NCBI GenBank assembly: GCA_002812745.2
Contig: NCSJ02000326.1
Location: 1-46,364, forward strand
Direction: 5' to 3'
Length of the DNA: 46,364 nucleotides
Source of the DNA: Scytalidium lignicola
Lineage: Eukaryota; Ascomycota; Leotiomycetes
A model generated the notes under the pieces. The model worked only from the letters and a program-made list of their open reading frames with translations, was not told the DNA's origin and made no database searches. The translations under genes and the position numbers were made by a program. Of this stretch, positions 11,522 through 22,766 are shown piece by piece (position 1 is the stretch's first letter; every line of letters begins with the position of its first letter).

Positions 11522-12360
11522 ATGGTCTCATACGCAAATAGCCACAACGATCTTCCAACCATTACTGAAATCCAAGCTTCAACTGAAGTACTTAGCAATC
11601 ACGATGCTGCCGCAAAAGTTGTCAGAGTGAAGGACCGCTTTGCTGTTAAGTTTGGGGGAGGGGTTGAAATGCAGGAAACAGAAAATATGAGATTCGTATC
11701 CGCGAATACCAATGTACCTATACCGAAATTGTTCAGCGCCTTTATAGATCAGGAAACGAATTTGAAATGCATTATCATGGAATATGTTCCTGGAGTGACT
11801 CTCCAAACCTTGTGGCCAACTTTGACAGCTGAAGAAAAAGCTGAAATCACTCAAAAAATCAGAAATATTATTCAAGAACTTCGAAAGTTGCCAGCACCTG
11901 GTTATCTCGGAGCGATAGGACGTAAACCTTTCGGCGATGGGGTATTCTGGACCCTAGAATATGACCCTGCAATATCAGGCCCCCTTGCCAACCAAGCTAA
12001 GATGAACGAGGGAATTTTAACAAGACTCAGGAAAAAGGAGTCAACGGCATATGCCGAATTCATGACAGGGCTGCTCACTAAAACTTTGAGCAGTCACCGC
12101 ATTGTTCTCATGCATGGTGACCTGCAGCCAAAAAATATCATGGTAACCAGAACCGGAGCTAACGCTGATGGCAGGAAGTTTGATATCACTATTATTGACT
12201 GGGAGATATCAGATGGTATCCGGAATACTGGGAATATTGCAGCTCAACTATTTCATGTCGTTTTAAGCCAGAGTGGCTTGAAACTGTCACCCATATTCTC
12301 GATTAGTATCTAGCTGAATATCTCATGATGCAAGTTATCTACGGTATTGTCTACTACTGA
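11522..12360 (+). pseudogene. APH-type kinase-like gene, frameshifted
   Basis: The open frame 11522-12313 encodes 263 aa of a phosphotransferase-family (APH/choline-kinase fold) protein. It shows a VKFGG segment, the hinge-like IIMEYVPG, the catalytic-loop signature HGDLQPKN and the IIDWE metal-binding motif. Fungal relatives usually continue after IDWE with a GWYPEYWEY-type block. Here that block (WYPEYWEY) reads in the +1 frame from about 12214, followed by FKPEWLE. That frame meets a TAG at 12304 and is then open again to 12360. A one-base loss near 12211-12214 plus a nonsense change explains this. An N at 11516 just before the start shows that sequencing error is also possible. The substrate is unknown. 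Confidence 0.6.
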
Positions 12361-12848
12361 CATCTGCCGCACCATCGAATTGAGAGTCAGAGTCTCCGTC
12401 TTCATATTCTTCATATTACTTAGTGTTGTGTGTGTTGTAAATTACAGTGAGCTTTAGGCTATTAAAGCCCTGTGATATATTGTGATTATAGCGTCTCTCA
12501 GGCACTAAGCACTGAAACCTTACACCTGATCCCAATCATTAACTTATGGCACGTGCACGTTAGTGTCATTTTAGCGCCTTAGCCGTTCCGTCACATTTTT
12601 ACAGGGATAAGCATGCGCTGGACTAACTGTATTAGTATTAGGGCGTACGACAAGAACTAGCTCGAAATGTTTCTACATAGCTTTATCACATTAACAAGCT
12701 TCTTACACCAAACTGTCTAACACCCTTGACATATATGCTGAGACTTGAGACTACCACTCCATCTACAGCAGACCGCTCACCAAGCCAAAGCGTGTCTTCT
12801 TCGTAAATCTGAGCGAAATCCCCTTCCACGACAGCACTACCACAAAGG
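12361..12848. other. Intergenic region before cwc2
   Basis: No gene was seen. It carries the 3' flank of the decayed kinase gene and the promoter of the downstream splicing factor. No TATA box stands out. Confidence 0.5.
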
Positions 12849-14067
12849 ATGACAGAAGTTGCAGCTCTCCCTGCGTCGTTGAAAAATATGGAAGAGCACA
12901 TATTAGGCGCAAATTTTCAGGAGGAACTGCGTCCAGGTGAGACAATTCTGACGGCGAAACCTGAAAGGGAGATTAAGAAGGTTAAGAAAGTCAAGAAGCA
13001 GCGTCCTGCGCGATGCCAAGTCGATGCCGCCATCTTCAGGACCGATCCACCACCGCAGACCGGCGCAATCTTCAACATATGGTATAACAAGTGGAGCGGT
13101 GGTGATAGAGACAATACAACTCAAACTCCTGCCAAAGGACGTTGTGATATCACCCGTGACACCGGTTACACGCAAGCTGACAGGACTCCTGGTTCCTTCT
13201 TCTGCTTATTTGTATGTATCAATCACCGTCTATTATTATTAATTGATAACTGACTTACGTTCTCAGTTCGCACGTGGCCTTTGCCCGAAAGGAAAAGACT
13301 GCCAATACCTCCACCGTCTTCCCACATCTACGGATATCTTCAGCCCTCATATCGACTGCTTCGGCCGTGAGAAATTCTCTTCATATCGGGATGATCTTGG
13401 TGGAGTTGGAAGCTTTATGCATCAGAATCGTACCATATACATCGGCCATATTCACGATACACCCGATGTTGAAGAGGTCATAGCTCGACATTTTTCTCCT
13501 TGGGGCCCAGTTGAGCGGATTCGGGTACTTAACAATCGAGGTGTAGCCTTTGTTACGTATGCAACCGAAGCTATCGCAGAATTCGCGAAGGAGGCTATGG
13601 CTCATCAGAGTCTGGATCATGATGAAATTTTGAATATTCGATGGGCCACGCCAGATCCAAACCCCCTGGCCCAGGCTCGGGAGGCTAGACGTATTGAAGA
13701 ACAGGCAGCTGCCGCCATTCGTGCCTCGCTACCATTGGACTATGTTGTTGAGATTGAGGGAGACCGAGAAACCCAAAAGCGACGGAAGATTGAAGGAAGC
13801 TTTGGATTACAAGGATATGAGGCTCCGGACGACGTTTGGTTTTCAAGAAACCAGGGTGTGGAGGAAGGAGGAAGTGATCCAGATCCAGTCTCATCGACAG
13901 CGCTTGAGGAAAACTCGGCCAATAAACGGAAAGAATCTGGCGACAGCACTTTTTTGCCAGACTCATTGATTCTAGCGTTGAATAAAACCGGAGGAAGCTT
14001 CAGGCCAGTGAAGAAGGTTAAGCCTTCAGGGCCTCTTATAGATTACGACAGCGATGATGAAAACTAA
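12849..14067 (+). CDS. cwc2: Pre-mRNA-splicing factor Cwc2
   Basis: Exons 12849-13211 and 13267-14067 (55 nt intron) give 387 aa. The protein starts with a short acidic then Lys-rich stretch, followed by the Torus region containing NIWYNKWSGGDR. A CCCH zinc finger spans the splice junction (C119-x7-C127-x5-C133-x3-H137), which confirms the intron. An RRM lies at about 176-250, with RNP2-like IYIGHI and RNP1-like RGVAFVTY, then the conserved WATPDPNPLAQ and EARRIEEQAA helix. Cwc2 belongs to the Prp19-associated (NineTeen) complex and contacts U6 snRNA and the 5' splice site in the active spliceosome. The C-terminal third is variable and ends in an acidic tail. Length and domain order are typical. 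Confidence 0.95.
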
Positions 14068-15584
14068 TGGCATAAGGCTACTATGAGCTAAAATGGAAAG
14101 TTTGGACGTCATATTCTATGGAAGGATGGCTCAACTTCAACAACGCGATCAAAGCTTCTAGTGTATCTGCATAAATGATGTTGCAACAAAGCTGAAAAAC
14201 ACTCAAGGCTTTAGATACCGACAAGGGAAACACCTTGGGAGGCAAACAACAATAAGCGATCGGAGACTGCGGCTAGATCTAATTGGTTCTCTAGCTAACT
14301 TTTCAAGTTCATAAGGATGAACTGTATAAAACGAGAGCAGCGAGGACAATGCGGGATACACAAATATATTTGGCATGCTCCGCAATGGTCAGGGTTTGGT
14401 TAGCAAAGGGGCTTTGTACAGTACTTAAGCATTATTAGACTGGGAGCAATTCCAGCACCCAACCTCAGTCAATTGAAAAAAACTAATACAATACCCATTA
14501 ATTCTAATTGTCTAATTTCATCCTCTGAGCCCCCATCTAAAGTAAATAACTCATTTCTAGCTGGGTGTATAATTCGATACAGACGACAACCTCAAGCAAA
14601 GGGAAGGACAGAAGAACATGTGACTCCAAGTTCGATTATATGACTAGTCATTAACCGTTTAATCGCTCAATTGCTAGCGAATGTACAGTACTTTGTAGGT
14701 AAGGATCGGAGAGGTAACTACCGGCAGTCTGCTGCTAATTAGTGTTTTTCCTGGTTGGTAATATGCCTCTTGGACAACAATAATGCCCCGCATCCTGCTC
14801 ATACGTACTGCACTGGGGGCGGGCGGGTCAGGCGGTTTTGATGCAGAATTTTATATGTCCGGGTAAAATGTTTTTTATTTTCCTGTGTTACATTGATGGT
14901 TTTGACAAAAAGGAGTGGAATACCGGTACCTTAATGGATACGGTCGCGTATGGCAGTAGGGGACAGTGGTAGCTTAGCCGCGCTGACCGCTTTGCCCCGC
15001 TAAGGGTCCATTGCACTGTAGATAGTTTGCGGTGTTTATTATACTTTTATGAGAGAATTGGTTGTGATCTCTGCTCTACGGTATTGTACTGTTAGCATAC
15101 TCTATGCTTTGTGCAGTAATACAATTATACACTTATCTATTTGGCAAGTGCTCGGCAAGGCGCAAAACATCACCAGGGAAGCAAGGGATGGAGGAAGAGA
15201 GGGGCAGCAGGAGGGGCAGCCACGCAAGGAAAGCCCCAACAGCAGGGTGGGAGCCAGATCCGCGGATTTGGATGGCTGATGGATGGCGCATCTCATGGGT
15301 GCTTGGGAACTCTCTGTATGGCCGGAGGCGATAGGGTCGGGCAGGGTGGCCAGCCTGGGTTTGGCCCACGGGTGCCGTACCGGATGTAAGCTGCAAGGAA
15401 AGGCGGAGGTGTGGTGGGCTGGACTGCACCGACTCTTTTTCTCTATCGGAGGCTTTCTGCATCGAGAAGCTGGCGCATGGCGGGCACTCTTCTGGGCCAG
15501 TGAAGTGGGAGCAATTGCGAGTTTAACGGTGCGTGTGTCTATGCGCGCGACCATTTCCGCGAAAGGGCGGTGTTTGCGAGAATT

Positions 15585-15622
15585 ATTTCTTCTTTCTTTC
15601 CTTCCTTCTTTCTTTCTCCTTC
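15585..15622 (+). repeat. Polypyrimidine tract
   Basis: A CTTT/CTTCC-rich run of nearly pure pyrimidine. CT-rich tracts are frequent in promoters of filamentous fungi, often near transcription starts. Confidence 0.6.
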
Positions 15623-15852
15623 ATGCTTTAGGGTTCCCTTTTTTGTCTTTCTTTGTCTCTTTGTTTCATTCCTTGTTTTGCGGTGTGGATTGGGTCAAGT
15701 AGAATGCTTCAGCTGGGTCATCAGGTTAAGTCTGATGAACAAGGCTGCACGCACAAGTCTCTCATCCTTTCCTTCCATAAGCGGGTCTTGGTTTGGCTGG
15801 GGAATTACCTGGGAATAGCATTGCGCATGGCGACCTTGGAGATTGAGCACGA

Positions 15853-15876
15853 TTGGCATTGGCATTGGCATTGGCA
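15853..15876 (+). repeat. Tandem hexamer, four TTGGCA units
   Basis: Four perfect TTGGCA copies in a row lie in the velB upstream region. No function is apparent. Confidence 0.85.
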
Positions 15877-16594
15877 TCTGGCGTGGCTCGCTGGTGGTTC
15901 GGCAACTCTCCGAGCCCGCTCTCACGATCGTACGCATGTGGATGAGCATGAGGAGAGTTTTGGGCGACGTGCAGTTACGTGCTTTGCGTGCTATGCCCCT
16001 TTCGGCTTCTCGGTCTCTCTGATGCTGCTGTTCTGCTGGACAAAAGGCAGAATAGGTGGAAGCTGTGTTTGGGGTCAGGCAAGGTAAGGAAGGATCCAAA
16101 TTGCAGTACAGAGGTAAGGAGACAAGAGATAAAGACACAACACCCAGCCATCACTATCTATCCTCAGTAGCCGGGATCGCTGCGACACCGAAGCAAGGTA
16201 ATACTGTAACACCGTAGCACCGTACCGGCTGTGATGTTACCGGATCATTTCTGGATTGTATTACTGTACTGGTATTACGGTGGCATGGCCTTTCAATTGG
16301 CGCTGTAGGGTTGCGCCTGGTGTTGCTCCCAATCAATCACGGTGGCTTGTCTCTTGTCTCTGGTCTCTGGTCTGGTCTCTGGGGGTGGATCCATGATTCC
16401 TCTATCCGTCGACTTGTTCCCCGGCTCCGCGTCCCCAATTACTGCTGCCACCTTCCTTTCCCTTACCTCCCGTAGAGTGTAGTGCAGAGTGCAGACTGCA
16501 GAGTGCAGAGCAAACTATGGCGGTGCAGGGGAGAAGCCCGGAGATGTTCAGGCAGGGAAGCCACGAGAAGCCAGCAACTTATTACTTCCAGACG

Positions 16595-16608
16595 TATATT
16601 AATATAAG
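16595..16608 (+). promoter_or_regulatory. TATA-like element, possible velB core promoter
   Basis: TATATTAATATAAG is the strongest TATA-like element upstream of velB. It is followed closely by GC-richer, CA-repeat-like sequence, and it lies about 1.4 kb before the ATG. If used, the leader would be about 1.4 kb, possibly with a 5' intron. Confidence 0.3.
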
Positions 16609-18018
16609 AGCCTGGGGACTGACTCCCGACGAACTCTGTTCTATTATCAACAGTGCTTCCTGCGGCAAGTGACTGGCAAGTGCATCATCGGGCTTGGCTG
16701 CCGACCTCGGTATCGTCTGAAGAGATCTTGAGCTGGAACTATTACGGTATCCAGCTTTCCAGCATCAGCAGATACATCAGCACCATAAGCACCATAACTC
16801 ACCACCACTTCCAGCATCGCAAACTGCTATCGATCGTACCCAGCAGCAACTATCCGTAAGCAGCGTGCGTACAGCACCAACCCAGCACGGAGCCAGGGGG
16901 TCCTTTCGCACTCTTTCTAACGCTGCTTTCTGCAATAATTAATCCTCATCGTCCTTCGGCGTGCTGCTATTGCTGCTGCTGCTGCTGGCCCTTCTGCACG
17001 CCATTGCGAATCTGAATCTGGGCTCTTTTTTCGCTTATGCTGAGCCCGCCTCGTTCATCGTTTCCTGCTGCTCACTGGATGTGCTGCATTTGCTTCTTCT
17101 GTGCTGCCATCTCCGTCCACTTTGTACCAGCCAATTCCCGTTCCAAACGCCGGGAGTAGAAGTCAGAGAGAGAGAGATAGACAAGGAGCCCAAGAGAAAA
17201 TAAAATAACAGAGAGACATCACGAGTGGACTCCAGAGATCTTCGGGGACAGGCCCGGTAAGCGCGGTGCAGATCCATCTTTCCTTTCTGTCGTCCTCCTT
17301 CTCTCTCTCATACAAACACATAAACACATACTCACACGCTCTTTTCTCTCTCGCGCGCGCGCTGTCTACTCTTCTATCTTGTTCATTGTCCACGGCGCAA
17401 AACCCTTCTCCCCGGCGTATTTGCCACGCTGCTGACAGCCAGCCCATTCTAGCTGCATCGAGCGCGCCCCGACAGCGATTTACTGCCGCCCAGCCGTACC
17501 GACCAGCAGTCAGCCAGGGCCGCTGTCCAGTGGTGATCCAAGCTCGAAGGTTCAATACCCAGCAGGAGCACGAGCACTTGGCGCATTGACCCCAATCCAA
17601 CTATCGCCGCCTCCCCCACAATCACCACAGCTTCCGCCCGAATTTCTCTCCTCCTCCTCCTCTTCCACCACCACCAACCACTTCCCGGTGGTCGAGGTCG
17701 TGGTTGTTGGTGTCGGCGGTCTTGTTTTCATTCTTTCGGATCTTGGGCCTCGAATCTGACCCGTCCTTCTCCCCACTACGGCTCTGCCCTTACCTCTTTC
17801 TTGCCTTAGTCCACCCGCCTAACGCAGGCACGTGAATACAGCTAGCTCCCCACTACTCGCCACTTCGAGCTACGAGCTTGGGCTCGAACTTCGAAGGAAG
17901 ACACAACTAATTAATTGACTACGAGAAAACCCAATCCGCGAAGTCAATCACATCCACGCTTCTTCGGTCCTTCCTTTCGTCTTTTCTCCATCTTCTTCGA
18001 TTCCTCCTCGGCATCAAT

Positions 18019-19913
18019 ATGAATGCCGCGTATGCTGCCCAGGCCTCCCCTCCCCACGACATCCATCGCCCGCCCCCAATCTCGGCCATGACCGACTCTT
18101 CATATCGAGCTCCTCTACCTCCAGGATCAGCGCCAACCTATAGCATGTCGCATACGCTGCCCAATCCTCAGCAATCTCAGATCACGGCTCCATATGGCGA
18201 GCCCTATGGCACGCTTGCCACGACACGCGCAGGACTGCCAGACCCGATTCATGGAGTCGTCGACGCACTTGCGTCTGGCCCGCAGCCAGTGGCCCCAGAA
18301 CCGCTACCTAGATCATGTGTAGAAGGAGGTTGGAAATTCGAGTAGGTTGAACCATTGATCTCTTTGCTGCGCTTGAGATTAGAGGTGGTTTAGGATATCT
18401 TTCTCTTGCAGACTGTGATATTTCATATAAGAGCTGCTTTTGGTTTTGTTTTGTGGTGCCATAGGCTAACCAAAGCTATCTAGGTTGAATGTTGTACAGC
18501 AGCCTCGACGAGCTCGAATGTGTGGATTTGGAGATAAGGTGCGTTTAATTTTACATGCTTGGGATACAGAGAAGATGGGTTGCTTTGTCAAATGCAGATA
18601 TTGACAATAGATCAGGACCGTCGCCCTATAACTCCACCGCCATGCGTCCAACTGATCATCACAGATGTTGTCACGGGGAAACAGGTCGATGTGAAGTGAG
18701 TTTGAGCACGGGACTAAGCGCTATATTGAATTCATTCTGACGCGGATTTAGTGAAATCGAGCATGGCATGTACGTTCTGAACGTCGATTTATGGTCAGCT
18801 GATGGCACTCGAGAAGTCAATCTCGTTCGACACTCAGCTACCTCGCCATCCATCTCCTCCACGGTTCCAGTTTCATATACCCAAGTATCAGATACGCCAG
18901 CATATGCACTAGCAGCAGGTAAGGAACTGGTCCTCAGAAAATATTCCCTCCTCNAAAAAAAAAAAGAAATCTATAAAAAAAAACCCTATTATTGTAATGA
19001 ATCAAGCCTAACTATCCTATGCTCTAGGTCCCCCAGGATATAATCCATATCCCAATCCTCCACAAGTTAACCCGTACAGCCAGACTTCTCCTACTTCAAC
19101 CACCTATAGTGCACCACCACAATACGGGAGCAGCAATGCGTATCCGGCTTCTACCAATGGAGGCCAGCCATATCCACCACAAAATGGCTACCAAGGCGGC
19201 CAGATCCCTGTCTATTATGGCGGTCCAGCCATTCCAGGGCAAACCTCGATGCACGGCGGCCCTGAATATCCACCGAACTCCCAACCTTTGCCTGGTCATG
19301 CGCTGGGTTCGTATCGTACATTTGCTGCTAACGACCTGGCTATCCATCGCATGCCTGTCAGCCAGACACAGCCGACCGGCATGTTCACACGAAACTTGAT
19401 TGGCAGCTTATCAGCCAGTGCATTTAGACTCACGGACCCCGATGATAGAATTGGTATCTGGTTCGTCCTTCAAGACCTGAGTGTCCGAACTGAAGGAAGC
19501 TTCCGGTAAGCCTCTCTACTATATTACCCTCACTCATATATCAGTCCCCGCAATAATCAAACTTGAAAATATCGAGCTAACATGTAAATATTAGTCTCCG
19601 TTTCTCCTTTGTCAATGTCGGTGCCAATAACAACAGCAATAATAGTAGCGGCACTGGTAACGGCAACAACAATGGTAATAGCAATACCAACAAGAATTCT
19701 GCAACTCAATCATCCATTGTCAACACCGGCAAAGCCCCGGTTCTAGCGTCCTGTTTCTCGGACGTTTTCACCGTCTATTCGGCTAAGAAATTCCCTGGTG
19801 TGGTGGAGAGTACACACCTGAGCAAATGTTTTGCTACTCAAGGGATTAAGATTCCGATCAGGAAAGATGGACCGAGTAAGACATCGAACCGGGAAGAGTA
19901 TGATGAAGATTAG
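18019..19913 (+). CDS. velB: Velvet regulator VelB
   Basis: Six exons (18019-18341, 18484-18538, 18616-18695, 18752-18918, 19028-19505, 19595-19913) give 473 aa; every junction restores the frame. The Pro-rich N-terminus precedes the velvet domain, which opens with [19 protein letters not shown] and continues with [12 protein letters not shown] and [12 protein letters not shown]. As usual in VelB, the domain is interrupted by a Pro/Tyr/Gln/Gly-rich insertion (exon 5) before [17 protein letters not shown] and the C-terminal [16 protein letters not shown]. VelB proteins pair with VeA (and VosA) to control sexual development, light response and secondary metabolism. Exon 6 adds a second insertion, an Asn/Ser/Gly-rich tract. 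An N lies inside the fourth intron and does not touch coding sequence. Confidence 0.95.
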
Positions 19914-20821
19914 AGAGTGCTCTGATTTATTTCTTGGTTGAGGGATATTTCAACATAGTTTGGTATGAATCCGTCCTCCATGGATTTTTTTTACCTGAGA
20001 GGAGTAACTTGGAATTCGTTTATTTATACTTTTGCGTATGATTAATATCATCTTTAAAAGTAGCTGGGAAGGCTCTGTTTCGGCGTCTGGATCTGTGGTC
20101 TGGGAACGATATGTAGGGGTTTGGGTATTGGTTTCCCATCATAGATGGTGGCAACACAACATGGCATACACAGTATTCTTCTGCATTGCATTACTGAGTG
20201 GATACTTAGGGTCGGAGGGCTTTCAGTTGTGTATGCTTGTGTTGCGAGCCAAGGGATGTTGCTGGGATAGACATTTGAATATGTTTACTAGTGTGCTTTG
20301 GGAATAATATCTGTGAAGACCCTATCTTCGGCGTTGGAAGGGTTTCCCTGTATAGACACAAATTGGTCGGCTTTTTATTTTATTTTAATTAACAAAGACT
20401 GTTACTGTAAGCTTAAGAAGTGAAAAATTCCTAGTGTTGGTGCAGAAAAGGCACACACAGTGAATAGATATATAGTTCAAATGATTAATATATTTTTTCT
20501 TGTTGACTTTACACCTTCCCCCCTTTTAGAGATTTGAACAGAAATCGCTTCTCTCTCTAAATTACATAATTCGCCGGATCCAGCCCCCCTGAATAAAGGG
20601 GGTAGGCATACATACATACATGTTCGGTATATAAATACACTTCCACTGAACCCAAAACNAAAAAAACNAAAAAAAAGGTTTTCTGCAATTTGCNAAAAAA
20701 ATACCAAAAGGTCTTTTCCAGGCCCCAGTGCCGTTCCGTTCGTTAAGAGGTGTCTTTTTTTTTACACACAAAAAAAAAAACCATATTCTATAAAGATAAA
20801 AATAGAAAGGAAAAAAAACTT
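19914..20821. other. Convergent 3' region of velB and erd1-like gene
   Basis: No gene was seen between the two convergent stop codons. The right part is AT-rich with several A runs and three N bases (20659, 20668, 20694), so the sequence there is unreliable. Confidence 0.6.
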
Positions 20822-22241
20822 TCAATCATCCTCATCCTTCCCATTATACTCCCCTAGCAAAATATCATCCCCACCAGGTCCTCCAAGTCCGGCCGACGTT
20901 GTACTCCTCACCCACTCCGTCTCAACGCGAAAGAAGATCCAGATCCATCGTCTGCCCACCTCCGCCACCTCCATGAGGAAAATCCCGCTCTCGAAGTCGG
21001 CAAAGTTAGCCAGATGCGGACTGAGTTTCAGACTCCAGGTGCAGCGCAGCAGGAGATCCGTCGCAATGACTAGGTAGTAGATCGTCGTTGGGGAGAAGTA
21101 TAGCCGCGCGCGGAGGCCGTAGGGGTGATGTGGATCGTTGCGCTCGCGGCTCGCGGAGAAGAGACTTAGATCCCAGTCCTTGGCGACGTCCCAGTAGAAG
21201 GAGTAGAGCGAGTTGACCGCTACTGCTAGGAGCCAGGCGCGGTGGTAATGGTGTGCGTTCCCTGAGGCTGCGACTGAGGGGTCTTCTTTGCTGCGCTGGA
21301 GGGCGCTGAAGATTATGACTGGGAAGGCGGAGGCGTATTTTAGGGCGTTGGCGAGGTGTTGGCCGCCCCAGCCTGATGTGCCGATGCTGCCTGAGCGCAT
21401 GTTCCCCTTGCGCACGCGCAGGAATTCTATCATGCATTGTCGAAACCGGATCGCGCTTGGTATGGCGATGATGAGGGGGACGAGGAGTTGGCCGCCGCAG
21501 TTTCGGTCGGGTCTGGCGGTTGCGGAGATTGGGGCTGCGGAGAAGAACATGCAGAAGCTTACGAAGAGGTCGGCGAGGGGTTTCGCGTAGGATGTGAGGA
21601 CATCGGCTAGAAGGATGTCGCCGAATTTGCCTTCGGATGTTTGCGCTATGTAGCCGGTTGAGATGCGGCGGAGGACTTGGAGGAAGCGGAGGCGGCCTGT
21701 TTGAGAGAATTGGTGTCGAATTGGGAGAGGGAGTTGGAGCGGGAAGAGGAGCATTAGGAAGAGGAGGATGAGGAGGGTTATGGGGAGGTAGTCATAGTAT
21801 AGGACTAGACTGGTGTCGTGGTGTGTGACGAGGAGGAAGAAGGTGTAAGAGAGAACGAGTGGGATGGTGAGGAGCGTTGCGAAGCGGTAGGTCGTTAGGT
21901 AGTGTGGTGGTTGGTTGTGAGATTGTCGTGGAGGGTAACGGATTAGAGAGGGGACGTCCTAGTGGAAATATTAGAAACTATTATTCTTTCTTTCCTTTGT
22001 AGAAGTAGAGGAGGGTGTTCTATACAATTTTGACAAGAGAGAGATAATGTAGGTTTGCGCCCCAAGCCCAGACTCCTGTATATTTTGTTATTCAATCATA
22101 TCCACAGTTGCTGGCAGAGCTCTTGGTCACCACAGATGGCAATTACCTACCTAAAACCGTAAGCAATGCCACCCTGTATGGCAGAGGGAACGTAAGACTG
22201 AAGCTATCAAGCTCGGCTTCCACTGCCGGGTCCTTGTCCAT
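20822..22241 (-). CDS. erd1: EXS-domain membrane protein, Erd1-like
   Basis: Exons 22151-22241, 22026-22075 and 20822-21958 (introns of 75 and 67 nt) give 425 aa. The start ATG at 22241 leads into FPLPYRVALLTVLGVWAWGANLHYL, which is rebuilt only by splicing and matches the first membrane segment of the family. More hydrophobic segments follow, then FGDILLADVLTSYAKPLADLF and the C-terminal EXS domain with YSFYWDVAKDWDLSLF. Yeast Erd1 is a Golgi/ER membrane protein needed for retention of luminal ER proteins; it acts in Golgi phosphate recycling and glycosyltransferase recycling. The acidic tail ends in DEDD. It is divergent from PEX10. Confidence 0.88.
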
Positions 22242-22766
22242 TGTTATCGCAAGGAAGAAGACTGCATCGAATTGAAGCGCAAAGGGTGCTCAACGAGTGA
22301 CTGTGGTGAGGTTAAGGAGTCGCAAATATCTGTGTGCAAGTCAACAGGAATCGAAGACGGCGATGTAGGAGCGTTGTAAGGATTAAGGAGAGAGTGATGA
22401 GCTGTCGATACCTGTCCCTAAAGGAAACGTTGACCGTCAGCCTCACCCCCCGAATTTTAGCCACAATTGGGGGAAGTCAAGCCACACGCCACAACCTAAC
22501 ATTGACGTCTCCTCCTCGCTTGCAGTTGCCGGGAATCGGCTGGAGGCTATGGGGTACGTACCTGGGTTGTTCACCAAAGCCGAGGCTCAGAAGATGATGA
22601 TGCCCGTCTTGTGGAATTAATAAGTTGAAGATAAATCGATTGTCCATTCAACCAGCACACCTGCACATACAGCTTGCAAGGACTATCGCATTAATTTTCT
22701 CTGTGCAAGCCATTAGATCAGACACTCAATTACTCTGCTTGACTTCACTCACTACACTCCTTCGAC
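22242..22766. promoter_or_regulatory. Shared promoter region of erd1-like gene and PEX10
   Basis: These 525 bp lie between two divergent start codons. A CCGAGG (reverse of CCTCGG) at 22580-22585 lies 182 bp before the PEX10 ATG. CCTCGG is the core bound by the fatty-acid-responsive FarA/FarB-type activators of filamentous ascomycetes. A single hexamer is weak evidence. Confidence 0.4.

Larger units (their letters stand above)
14068..18018. other. Long upstream region of velB
   Basis: This stretch of almost 4 kb has many overlapping short frames but none with a recognised domain. From about 15.0 kb it becomes GC-richer, with tandem and low-complexity tracts: a pyrimidine tract 15585-15622, four TTGGCA units 15853-15876, a GCAGAGT-type repeat near 16472-16510, a TGC run at 16971-16986, and CT-rich and CTC-rich tracts around 17280-17660. 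Together with a TATA-like element at 16595, this looks like the promoter and a long, upstream-ORF-containing leader of velB. Long leaders are common for fungal developmental regulators; that reading is inference. Confidence 0.45.

Noticed and set aside
15049..15702. Stack of overlapping frames on both strands, up to 150 codons
   Set aside because: The GC-rich, stop-poor composition explains them. The frames overlap each other, have low-complexity residue use and no domain.
17547..17558. GGTTCAATACCC, resembling a tRNA B box
   Set aside because: No A box, no clover-leaf arms and no terminator T run at the right distance.
17163..17776. Frames of 107 and 145 codons in the velB leader
   Set aside because: They translate repeats and CT-rich tracts, show no recognisable protein and lie in the likely leader.
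21006..21437. 143-codon minus-strand frame
   Set aside because: It is a shadow of the Erd1-like gene in another frame; it is His/Arg/Pro-rich without a domain.
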